DNA of 64,000 nt from Cavenderia fasciculata (lineage: Eukaryota; Evosea; Eumycetozoa; Acytosteliales; Cavenderiaceae): contig NW_004457639.1 in NCBI RefSeq assembly GCF_000203815.1, positions 434,001 through 498,000 of the forward strand, written 5' to 3'. Each line of letters starts with the position of its first letter. Positions within the stretch are counted from its first letter, which is position 1. The translations under genes were made by a program, and so were the position numbers. A model generated the notes under the pieces. The model saw only the letters and a list, made by a program, of their open reading frames with translations. It had not been told where the DNA came from and searched no databases. This document shows positions 35,400-45,371 of this stretch, in pieces.

Positions 35400-35920
35400 T
35401 TGTACCGGGGTAGAATGAACCTTTGCAAATATCTGTCAAGTTTTGGATAAATGTCATATAGTATTGTGCATCGGTAGTGTAATTAAATGATGGATTACCA
35501 CCATAATACCACGAATGTTTATCGATGAATCTTGTACCATTTATTGTGCTACTTGTGGTATTATTATAATGCCGGCATATGATTCTAAATAATTAAAATA
35601 AATAAACTAATTAATATCAAATAAACAATAACATTGTCTCTATATGAACACATATAATATCATAATAACATACCACCACCAACAAAAAGAGGAGATGAAG
35701 CATAATCTGGGAAGAGTTCAAAGAAACCCTTGGCAACAGCCAAATTATCTTCAGCAGTTTGAGTGTCACCAGTCGTATAGTTTCCATCCTCATTGTACGA
35801 GAATCCAACACCAGATGGACTCTCAATGCAGAGGAGGTTTCCAATGAATTGTGTCACAACACTGCCAGAAAACCTCGAACAGTAGAAAGGCGTCCGCGTG
35901 TAAAAATTCGGTTTTTTCAT
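35400..35920 (-). pseudogene. Serine carboxypeptidase (S10) N-terminal half, decayed
   Basis: Minus strand 35920-35665 encodes the S10 segment NLLCIESPSGVGFSYNEDG, then TAEDNLAVAKGFFELFP and SPLFVGG. A GT-AG gap leads to ESYAG at about 35586, the serine nucleophile motif G-E-S-Y-A-G. After that a stop interrupts, followed by WYYGGNPSFNYTT and TFIQNLTDICKGSFYPG. S10 enzymes trim C-terminal residues in lysosomes. The C-terminal catalytic Asp/His part does not follow, so the copy is incomplete. Confidence 0.65.
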
Positions 35921-35939
35921 ATTAACTCGTCCAGCATAT

Positions 35940-36310
35940 ACTGAAAACAGCTGTTTTTAAAGTAGAAATGGAAGACTTTTGAATTTTTTCTGGCAGTGAA
36001 ATAACTTGGTAACCAGCCACTTGTTCATAACCTTCTTCATCATTGAATGTCCATGGTTGTCATTTAAAATGATCGAGAACTGGGCACCCAAGTTGTTCAA
36101 CACACAGTGATGTGCCAAGATAGAGAACACTACTGTTCAAATCACCAGAGTACACCAATACGTAAAGACAGGCTTGGAGGAGTGTTTGGCAGTCTTGTGG
36201 AATATTCTGGCAGAGACTGCTCTTGAGTATATGGAATAACCACTTGTAGATATCTTTTGGTAATGTTCGACTTGGCTTGGACTGTCTGAGCAAGGTAGAT
36301 TGGTTCTCAT
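35940..36310 (-). pseudogene. Serine carboxypeptidase (S10) C-terminal fragment
   Basis: Minus strand shows LVYSGDLNSSVLYLGT, CVEQLG-PVLDHF, then in another stretch WTFNDEEGYEQVAGY. The S10 C-terminal hallmark is a YSGD-D box followed by W...GQVAGY; the usual Asp is Asn here. The pieces are split by at least one stop. It lies upstream (in transcription sense) of the N-terminal fragment at 35400-35920, so these are parts of two different copies in head-to-tail order. Confidence 0.65.
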
Positions 36311-36591
36311 ACTAATCCTCCGAGACACTGCACATAAACTCCAAGTGTTGTACCTGGAGGTAGTTGGAGATATTAAATTGGTTCAGGTACTACCCATCAT
36401 CCAATGGTAAAGGATCAACGCTACATGTTTCAATAGTCTTTTGTAGAAAGGTGGTGATTTTAATGTCGAGTAATGTTTTGTGTCTGCAAAGGTGAGGGTG
36501 GAGCGGGTGCGACGATACACCATCTTGTGACTTTTAGGTTGGGCAACTTCAAGTCAACTGTCAAACAAGCCTTGACCTTTTTGGTTGGCTT

Positions 36592-36822
36592 TTATTCAAT
36601 TTCATAGTTACCAGTACCAAACATTTCACGGTGTTTGGTAAAGTTGGCTAATAATTGTAATGCCGAACTACCTGGTGCTGATAATACAGCTGATTGACCA
36701 AGTTGATTGAATGCACCTTTTACAGCTGCAGCAGCGGCCGGTTTCTTTACTGCAGTAACAGTCGATTCACTCTTTACGGCTTCGAATTGACCCCATTCAC
36801 CACGACTTGCATTACCAATCAT
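36592..36822 (-). pseudogene. Unidentified gene end (76 codons)
   Basis: Open frame MIGNASRGEWGQFEAV ... to FGTGNYEIE stop, Ala/Val-rich in the middle, with normal coding composition. The in-frame codons upstream (KLSPKGD) look coding but hit a stop at about 36858. It reads like the C-terminus of a longer protein that was truncated. Family not recognised. Confidence 0.35.
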
Positions 36823-36879
36823 ATCACCCTTTGGAGATAATTTGTTTCATTCTTGCAAAATGTTGTAGTGATGAGGTCG

Positions 36880-38100
36880 AAGTTGGTCGACAATATGTTG
36901 ATGACATCATTTCAATAATAGTTTTACCTGGGTAGAATGGACCTTTGCAAATGTCGGTCAAGTTTTGGAAATTACTGGGTCTAGACATCACTCAATTTGA
37001 CAAAGGTAAGAGTTTGATAGATGAATGGTGAGTTTGGTCCAATAGGTATGAGTTGTCCAAGAAACATGTTATGTGGTTGGTCTCAAACAATGTTGTATAG
37101 ATTGAAGTTTCGTAAACATTGTTTGGAAAGTGCTTTAAATTGGCTAAAGGGTGACAAAATATGGTACAACGATAACTACGATTTATACGATTGTTGATTT
37201 GAAACCAATAGCAACGAAATGGAACAATGATTTCTAGAGATCAAGTGATTTTGATTCTAGCGCCAGATTGATTTCACATAAAATGCCACCAATTTAATCG
37301 GCTCCAATAACTACACACTTTAATGCATCCATTGAGAATAATTGAGAATGATAATTGCCACATATATCATTGTCCAATGAAAAAGGTAACTGTTCAAGTG
37401 GAGATTCTTTGTATTCTTGTACAGATTCTGATATGTTACTTGTACTAGAGTAGTCATATCAATATTATTACTATCATAGTTATTACTATTACTATTGTTA
37501 CTATTACTGTTATTTTGTTGTGGTGCTTTCCCGATTGAGAATCAAGTCTTGTCTATTGTATATATGATTGAACAATGCTTATCTTTGTATCACTTTCTAA
37601 ATCACAATAAAATAGATGATTGATTGTATCTGTTCTTGCATTCTGATTAAGTTATTTTCTCTTCTCTCTCTATATCTTATATATTACACTAGCACTAACA
37701 TATTGAAGAAAATCAAATGAACAAACATTTCATCAAGAACGCACAAAATGTGAAAAAAACAAAAAAAAGAATTATTTTTGTTGGTCTGCAAGCCAATCGG
37801 AGTTGAATAGATATATCTGTTCAACTACAAGAAAGAAAGTTGGGTTTTCTTTTATGATCTTTCTTTATTGATGGTATATGATTTATATGAGTCTTGATAA
37901 AGGACCTCTATTGCAAGAATAGTATTGACATCCTCCCAAAAAGTTGATGATTTAATTGTGCTCATCGATACATTCTAGGTACGATTGAGATGCCAGTGTC
38001 GGCTTGTACATCATATCAAAACCAGTTACTGTGTCAGAAACAAGGGTATTGACAATGTCCTAGTGTCTATACAAACTGGTCACTAATTATTTTTTTTTTT
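36880..38100. other. Decayed sequence, mostly unrecognised
   Basis: 36910-36990 repeats (minus strand) the segment QNLTDICKGPFYPG found at 35405-35445, so another piece of the same decayed family is here. From 37000 to 38100 short coding-like stretches (for example minus 37300-37460) are broken by stops, and nothing is identifiable. A TAT/TACTAT microsatellite lies at 37455-37505. Confidence 0.4.
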
Positions 38101-38149
38101 GAACTTTATTAAAACTTAAAAAATTTAAAAAAAAGGGAAAAAATGAACA

Positions 38150-38320
38150 TCACATTCACTCTCACTCTCACCCAATCTCTATTATCTAGCAACCAACAAT
38201 CATTGTATCTATTATCTATTATCTATTATCTATTATCTCTATTATCTATTATCTCTATTATCTATTATCTATTATCTCTATTATCTATTATCTCTATTAT
38301 CTATTATCTAATATAAAAGA
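38150..38320. repeat. TCTATTATCTATTA microsatellite
   Basis: 38205-38310 is an almost pure array of TATCTATTATCTCTAT units (mixture of 7- and 9-base steps). Non-coding. Confidence 0.9.
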
Positions 38321-38499
38321 CCATCATCATAGTTTTGCAATCAATAGAATCTAGATTCAAATCACATCAATCTATTTCCTTTAGATTTTCTCATCAACTA
38401 CACTTTATTCACTTTTAATATAATCAAATATCTGTTAATCATCATGGAATTGTCATCATTTGTAGCTTAATATCTCAACATTCACCATTCACTCTATAG

Positions 38500-38900
38500 A
38501 ATTCATTTTATAGAACTATCAAATTTCACAACCAACCAATCTGTAATTTATTATAACTATCCAGTGTATTTAACACCAATCAACCAATTTGTAATTTATT
38601 GAAACTATAGTGTATATCTTTATCTTTTGTGTGAATATTATAATTATCTATTGTAAAGTTGTTTCTCAACAGTAACCATTCCGTCTATATAATCAATTTC
38701 ACATCAATCAACCAATTTGTAATTTATTATACCAATCCAGTGTATATCTTTATCCAATTCAGTGTATCTTTGTTTATTCAACATTCACCCAATTTAATCC
38801 ATTTTTTAAAACATCAACTTCACAACAACCAACCAATTTGTATGTTCATTTTACCAATTCACTGTATCTTTATTAATTTATAAATTATCTCAAATTCACC
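38500..38900. repeat. Diverged tandem repeats of about 75-110 bases
   Basis: The motif AACCAATTTGTAATTTATT... followed by CCAGTGTAT(ATCTTTATC) recurs at about 38537, 38582, 38708 and 38831. The spacing is irregular and copies are diverged. This is the upstream region of the endonuclease-like gene; no coding. Confidence 0.6.
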
Positions 38901-38960
38901 AGTTCCCAATTAATTCTTTTAATTTATCGTATTTCCACAATTTTTCATTATTTATCAAAC

Positions 38961-40930
38961 ATGTCTCAATATAATTATTATCAACTCAGTGATAAAACTT
39001 TGGAAAAGATCAAACAATCTGATTTTGAAAAACAAGAAAGAGGTGTGTACAAGCTTAAAGTAAAGACATCTGTCCCTTTCTCAAGAATACAAGTATGTAT
39101 TTAAATACTATAAATCATGATACTTTCAACCAACATATATTTATTTTTTAATATTTTAATTTATTAGGTACCGGCAGTCAAAGTTTTAAACAAAATAAAA
39201 CAAAACAAATGTAACACCCACGAGTGTTCTGAGTACATATCAACCTCTGAAAAGTTTCATTTCTTATGTCCCAATGGGCATAAAATTAAAAGAGTCATAA
39301 ATACATTGGCCCAACAACGAGTAACACAACTGATTACTTGTATTCAATGTCAATATAATGTCTTTGAAAAGTATGGGTTCAAGACGATTGAAAAGGATGG
39401 ACTAATGTACCGAATTCAATGTCCACATTGCAATCAAATCTGGAGGGTACGGAGTGATAGTGGCTTGAAATCAGCAAATCCTAATTTGGTTACTCACGTG
39501 GCCAATTGCAAAACACTTCTTGGGTATGTATTTGTTAAATATTTGACCAACTCTTAAACAACTATTGTATCAAATATTTTAACCAACTTTTTATTTGTTT
39601 ATTTATTCTAGTGTCAAACCAAACCAATCTAAAAGACGAACGCCCAAAGAGATAAAAATCTATCGTGGTAAACTTTTGAAGGAAAGAGGATTTACCCTTT
39701 TGAAAGAAGAGGACATCAAAGCTCGTAAATTGGACAAAATCTCAATGATGTGTAAAGATGGGCACATTGTAAACAAAAGTTTTCATGATATTCGAAGGTC
39801 CACAAACTCTTGTAGAGAATGCCGTCTCGAAGCCACCAAGGCAAATTGGGTTGAACGTGCAGCAGAGAAAGGGTGTACTCTCGACCCAAATTCGGTCAAA
39901 GGAAAGAAGGCAACCTTTGTATGCAACAAGATTAATCACAGTGAAAAACAAACGATTAATTTTCTATACTATATCGACAAAAGAATAGTTCTTTGCAAAT
40001 TTTGCACCATAGATGTGTAAGTAGAAAATATGATTTTAATTAAATTAAAATTAATGAATATATTAATTGTTTTTTTTGTTTTTTTAATCTATTAGGAAAA
40101 CTTCTCGTGTTGTTGGTTGGGTAGAGTCGCATAAAGGGAGAATGGCAGATCCCAACTATGAGTGCAAAAAATTTTTACAAGAAGCATCGTATTATTGTAG
40201 TAAAAATCACCCCAACACCAAAACCATCAAGGAATTGACAAGACACGACTACCTTCCTTGTGGGGAATGTAACAATACACGTTCCAATGGTGAAATGGCT
40301 GTTGAAAAGTATTTACAGAAACATGAATTGTCATTCGCGGCAGAACACACTCCAGTCTCACTCAACAGACTTTGCTATGATTTCAAGTTGAATGACCATC
40401 AAGTTCATATTGAATTTGATGGTCAACAACATTTTGATCCAAAGAGTTTCTCGTATTTCAACAAAACATCGGATGGATTCGATAGACAGAGACAAAGGGA
40501 TTTGGTAAAAAATCAATATTGTAAGGATAATGGTATTCTTCTCATCCGTATACATTATAGTTGGATGAACAATTTATGGAACTTGGACAACGAACTTTGG
40601 AAATGTATCAACGACAAATCAGGTCAACAAATAATTACTCTTCCAAACAACCATCCCCATTACTATTGGGTTCACCAACCACCAAAGAGAGAGTTTATGA
40701 AATGGTATGTGAAGAACTACAACGATCTGGAAGATGGTGATGAAGAATATGAAGAAATAGATTATGATCAAGATGTTTATGAAGAGGAAGAACAAGAAGA
40801 AGATAAAGATGAAGATGAAGAAGAAATAGATGAAGATGAAGAAGAAATAGATGAAGATGAAGAAGAAATAGATGAAGATGAAGAAGATAAAGACTTAGAA
40901 GAAATAGATGAAGATGAAGATGAACAATAG
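38961..40930 (+). CDS. Zinc-ribbon-repeat protein with a Vsr/PD-(D/E)XK-like endonuclease domain and acidic tail
   Basis: Four exons: 38961-39092, 39168-39523, 39612-40016 and 40096-40930; phases agree and give 575 residues. At least four treble-clef/zinc-ribbon-like units: FLCPNGHKI...CIQCQ; CPHCNQIW...HVANC; MMCKDGHIV...CRECRLEA; and YCSKNHPN...CGECNN. A nuclease-like core follows: GEMAVEKYLQKHE (about 362), CYDFKL (about 391), IEFDGQQHF (about 404), then RQRQRDLVKNQYC and ILLIRIHYSW. The D-x(n)-E-x-D-G-x-QHF and RD-x2-KN-x-YC order fits very-short-patch-repair-like PD-(D/E)XK nucleases. Zn-ribbon repeats plus such a nuclease occur in phage, bacterial and giant-virus homing-type proteins. 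The last 60 residues are Asp/Glu repeats (21-base DNA units). Intact, four exons, so a settled gene; role unknown, DNA cutting inferred. Confidence 0.75.
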
Positions 40931-41289
40931 ACCTGGTTTTTCATCTAATAATGATGATCTATATAAAGATGACACTATTATTAAATATGTACATTGAGTA
41001 ATAAATATTATTATTATTATTAAGGTCTTTTTTAAATAGATTAATATATTATTATTCACTTCTATCTCTCTATTGATCAGAGGAAAGATAAATTATTTAT
41101 ACATTTAATTAATTAATTGTATAAATTGCAAAATTCTTCGCATCGCAGGAGTTAACTCATTTGCGTTTTTCATGCAAAAAACGTGCGAAATTTTAATTGT
41201 TTTTTGTTTGTCCCAGGTGCCAATACCAACCATCCCATCCAGGTACAAGTTATATACTATATAAATAGTAAGAATAGACATAGATACCA
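40931..41289. other. Intergenic
   Basis: 3' flanks. An ATT repeat lies near 41008-41022. The minus strand at 41105-41293 might hold a later exon of the small secreted gene at 41290-41418, but no splice path keeps frame. Confidence 0.4.
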
Positions 41290-41418
41290 CCAAAGTGCTA
41301 AATGAGGATAAGCCAGTTTAGCTCGTATAATGTATTCTGATGAGCATCGTTGTTGAGCGCTCGATCCAACAATCAATAAACTAGCTAAAATACAAATAAC
41401 AATTATCTGTTTCATCAT
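41290..41418 (-). CDS. Signal-peptide exon of a small secreted protein (rest unresolved)
   Basis: ATG ATG at 41418 opens a clear signal peptide (MMKQIIVICILASLLIVGSSA) followed by QQRCSSEYIIRAK. The frame remains open to about 41270. A weak donor (GTATCT) lies near 41290; no in-frame downstream exon was found. Possibly a broken gene. Confidence 0.4.
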
Positions 41419-41684
41419 CTTTGTATTCTATTTTCTAATAATAAATAAGTAATAATAACAAGCAAGATATAGATTAAGACTATCAACCGATCATGCAGGA
41501 GGCAAGACCAAAATAAATTACAGATAAATTAAAAAAAATTCTTGGTTTCACCGATTTGTGCTCAATCACAGAACACATAGCCCTCTCCCGAAATAGACAA
41601 ACAGATAAATGTAACTGTCAACACAATTGTGTCATTGTGTTTATTTATTTATTTAATTATTTATTTGTATTTCTATTCTATTTC

Positions 41685-42930
41685 ATGGCATTATTTTTAA
41701 AAAGATTATTGTATCGAATTAACCCTCATAATGAAACAATAGAATATGTACAATCGAATCAATTGGGCGTACCCGATATTATAGTCAAACATATCCTATC
41801 ATTCCTACCACCAACCAAAGACACCATCAAAAAAGTATCACGTGTCTGTCGGTACTGGTTCATCAACATTGTACCCTATTCACTCTTTTCCTCTGGTGAC
41901 ATAGAATTTACTTCATCAAATATCTTTATTCTATTTTATCATCATGTATTACAAAGTTTAATTCAAAAAGATAGTAGATCTTCTTCATCTTCTTCATCCT
42001 CCTCTTCATCCTCTTCAGATAATAGACCAATAATGAGTTTAAAATGTACAAGTATAACAAGTGATACAAGACAACAAATGATGAAATCGTTATCAAAGAT
42101 GGGAGTGGAAGTGACACCAAGGTATATTAAAAGATTACCTGAACTTTTCAGTATTGGTTGGATGTTAAGGTCAGTTTCATTTTACTTTGCAGACACGAGC
42201 CGTGAAATGTATAGCAAGGAGATTGGTGATGCATTGGTATCTCTCAAGCAACTAGAGTCACTCACGGTCGCTGGGTCTCCCGACGACTCTTTATTGAGGA
42301 TGGCCTGTCGTCTAACCTTTGACATGCGTCGTTAACATCGATTCATATCATGACTATAACGCCAAAGCACGACAATTAAAGAGGTTATACCAACCCTACG
42401 CAGACTCTAACAACTATGAACTAATGGATCTGGTCGAGTTGGATGATGAGGTCAGCAAAGAAGAGGAAGAAGTGTCTGGACCAATCCCATCGTGTATAAA
42501 TAATAGTTTAGAGTTTCTTTCATTGATATGCTCGTATGAAGTATATGCATTGTTGTCGAGACAAATGTCAAATGTGAAAGACTGGAATTGGCTGTAAACG
42601 ATAGATTCTTTTTTAGAACTACTCGATCAGTCTCGTGGACAAACAACAACCCGATTGCATTCGACCCGTCTCTACATGACCATTATTACGATGACATAAA
42701 CGACGAGGTCATCTACATGGTCAAGAATCAAGATACAAAATCGTTTGAACAGGTCAATGGGTTTGGGTCTCCTTTGCGATGGGACATTTTCAACAAATTA
42801 AACGAGTTGGTTGTGTTTGGTGGATTAGAGGTTCGAAGTAACCTCGTGACTAACCGTTACATCACACAAGATGTGGTATCCAGACTACAAGTACTCGAGA
42901 ATGTGACTCTGCAACTCTTCACTTTCAGAT
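41685..42930 (+). pseudogene. F-box / leucine-rich-repeat-like protein, frame interrupted
   Basis: ATG at 41685 leads to an F-box-like segment (VPDIIVKHILSFLPPTKDTIKKVSRVCRYWF, residues about 28-60), a Ser run, and LRR-like strands (LKQLESLTVAG; KLNELVVFGGLEV; SRLQVLENVTLQLFT). The coding frame moves twice, near 42325 and near 42585, each time by a single-base offset without a plausible intron. The second offset would be cured by one base in GACTGGAATTGG. Coding similarity ends near 42930. F-box proteins pick substrates for SCF ubiquitin ligases; this is inferred from the fold only. Confidence 0.5.
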
Positions 42931-43133
42931 ACTACACGTGCCAAGAATGCTGGTATATCCTCACGTATAGATTGTTCTTCTTCTATATTACCTAAATGAG
43001 TATTGTTGTTGGAAGTACCACCACTACCACCTACAGGAATTGTATCGCTACCATTCATCATCATTGATGATCCATCATGACCTGTTCCAGTTGACGACGC
43101 ACAAGTTTGAGGAGACATGAGTCTAACAATCAT
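42930..43133 (-). pseudogene. Antisense coding fragment (Gly/Ser/Asn/Glu-rich)
   Basis: The minus frame has typical dictyostelid coding make-up (GGSGGTSNNNTHLGNIEEEQSI, REDIPAFLARVV) while the plus strand here does not continue the F-box gene. It looks like an internal exon piece of an unknown gene placed between the F-box and FNIP genes. Low confidence because the region is short. Confidence 0.3.
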
Positions 43134-43151
43134 TGGCTAAATAACTGCTCA

Positions 43152-44408
43152 ATGGCTGAGATAGCAAACGATATCTCTAACACTCAACAAACTTCTTCAG
43201 ATACAGTTGAGAACAAAATCAATCCAATATTACAATCATTGGTGTTTGGTGATAGATATAATCAACCTCTATCAGTTGGAGTATTACCAACACCATTACA
43301 ATCATTGAAGTTTGGTTATAGATATAATCAACCTCTATCAATTGGAGAAATACCATCATCATTACAATCATTGGTGTTTGGTTTAGACTATGATCAACCT
43401 CTACCAGTTGGAGTATTACCATCATCATTACAATCATTGGTGTTTGGTGGTTACTATAATCAACGTCTATCAGTTGGAGTATTACCAACATCATTACAAT
43501 CATTGGTGTTTGGTGATAGATATAATCAACCAATAGCAGTTGGAGTACTGCCATCATCATTACAATCATTGAAGTTTGGTCATATATATTTAGAAATTTC
43601 GCCAACAAGAGTTTTAGTTGATTTCAAACAAACGATTGCCAACAGAAACTTTATTAAATTAGGGTCACTTGGAGTAATCAAACTTCCAAATATCAAATTT
43701 TCAAAAATAACATCATCGTGGACTAAGGGGCCGAACAACATCCCACCCACAACATTCAACCCAAATCCCAACTCAATCCATTACGACCGCCAATATTTAC
43801 TGGTATATCCCATCAAATCCACAGATTATGTTACAGTCAACAACCACAAATATTTCAAATTACACTCTTTTCCATACTCTGCCAACCAAGTAATCTTTGT
43901 TATGAGCGAATCCGGTGAATTAGCATGTAAAATCCGAAACAAAAATATAATAATTACATTGATGTTTAACCTATCTTTTAGTATGTTTACAAAGAAATAG
44001 ATTACACCTCCAATCAATCAATTTATGACAAAGTGCAATTTGAAATCTCAACGATGAAACTATTCATCGGTGACCCTATGTTTGTGCAATACAAAGATCA
44101 CCAAGATGACAGTGATTTAAAAAAGATATATATTTTGACACATTTCTGTGAAGGTGGTGATTTGGAACAATTATTTCAATCAATGACTAAATGGTATGTC
44201 ATTTTAATTATTAGATGTTTACCATACCATATTTAACACGAACAACTCTTTTTAGGAATATCTCTCAAAAACAACAACCTGGTCCAGAATATAAATATAT
44301 TGAAGAATCAGAAATATGGGTATATATCCATCGATTATTCCTCATACTTGAAAAACTATCTCAACACAATCTTGCACATCTTGATATCAAACCACTCAAT
44401 CTCAATTG
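43152..44408 (+). pseudogene. FNIP-repeat protein with protein-kinase domain, cut off in the kinase
   Basis: From ATG 43152 there are five or six FNIP repeats of about 22 residues (LQSLVFGDRYNQPLSVGVLPT type), then a linker (about 43620-43900). After an intron ending ATCTTTTAG at 43980, a kinase domain follows: YVYKEIDYTSN, helix C region, hinge ILTHFCEGGDLEQLF. After a second intron (donor GTATGT at about 44194, acceptor near 44255) comes the catalytic loop HLDIKPLNLN. The frame then ends at TGA 44408, without the DFG motif or C-lobe, against an antisense exon of another gene. The donor of the first intron is not resolved. FNIP-repeat kinases (Fnk) are known in Dictyostelium. This copy is truncated. 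Confidence 0.65.
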
Positions 44409-44549
44409 ACCAGTTGGAACATACGAAGCTTGACCCAATGGACATTCGACCATCAAACATTGAACGGCAGCACAGTTTGGTTTAAGCTCTGATTCAGCAT
44501 AAACCATAGAGATTAATACTATCAATACTAATAAACAAATTTTAATCAT
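44409..44549 (-). pseudogene. First exon of a small secreted Cys-rich (VWC-like) protein
   Basis: ATG at 44549 gives a signal peptide (MIKICLLVLIVLISMVYA), then ESELKPNC and the start of the Cys pattern C-AVQC-MVEC ... VPTGQ. In the family a CC-x2-C closes the module next; instead the sequence becomes the kinase fragment of the opposite strand. It matches in kind the exons at 22803-23110, which lack such a first exon. Confidence 0.55.
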
Positions 44550-44624
44550 TTTTTTTTTAATTGTGTATATATTTATAATAATAATAATAATAATAATATA
44601 ATTAGAATTGGAATGTGACTCCAC

Positions 44625-45242
44625 GCCAATACTAATAAATAGTCAGAAAGAGAGAAAGAAATTATATTAAATAATATATAATTTATTTAAATTTTAGTTA
44701 GTTGGTAGACCAATTTGAAATTCACCGTTTATTTTATCCATTTCTATTCTAACCACAGTCACACCTCGAATTATAGTTGGTAATATATAATACTGACTGT
44801 GGCAGGTGGGGTAAGGGGGGTAAGATCTTCTTTAGATCAAATAGAAACCCTTCAAATAATTTTAAAACTCATAAACACACATTCAGTCAACATCTTACTT
44901 CACCTCTCACCTCTCACCTTTTCAACCAATATATATATATAATGTGTATGTGTGTGGTTAGTTAGAGGTTAATATATTATTGTAGTTTGGCAATACGGGA
45001 TGGGTATAAATATATATATATATATATATGGTCAATCAATCAAATATTCGAATTGGACAATTAGATTCATTAATGGGTGATCAATCTGATTAATCTATTC
45101 ACGGTACTCGGTGTAATCTATAGAGTTTGAGTTTGATAGATTGCAAAAAAGATAGATTGGTTGACCAACAATCCCAATTAGTCAATCAATTGCAATGAAT
45201 GATGATACCTATGATCCAAATTTGGTTTTCGTCAGTTTGTTT

Positions 45243-45278
<36 letters not shown>

Positions 45279-45371
45279 CGTTTCGCTTGTTGCTGGTGTG
45301 TGATCTGAAGGCAAACAAGTAATAATTGCGCATTAAGATAATATAGTACTATATTTGATAGATAGATAGAA
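44625..45371. other. Intergenic
   Basis: AT-rich with a TATATA run at 45009-45029 and a long poly-T at 45241-45279, then the idhB promoter. No gene recognised. Confidence 0.6.

Noticed and set aside
36349-36560. Possible further carboxypeptidase exon
   Set aside because: Short coding-like words only, no motif that can be placed with confidence.
42885-43133. Full 82-codon minus frame as a complete small gene
   Set aside because: Its lower part overlaps the F-box LRR coding; only 42930-43133 looks coding, and as a fragment.
44300-44485. Plus frame spanning the kinase end and the antisense exon
   Set aside because: It is out of phase with the kinase and crosses the junction.
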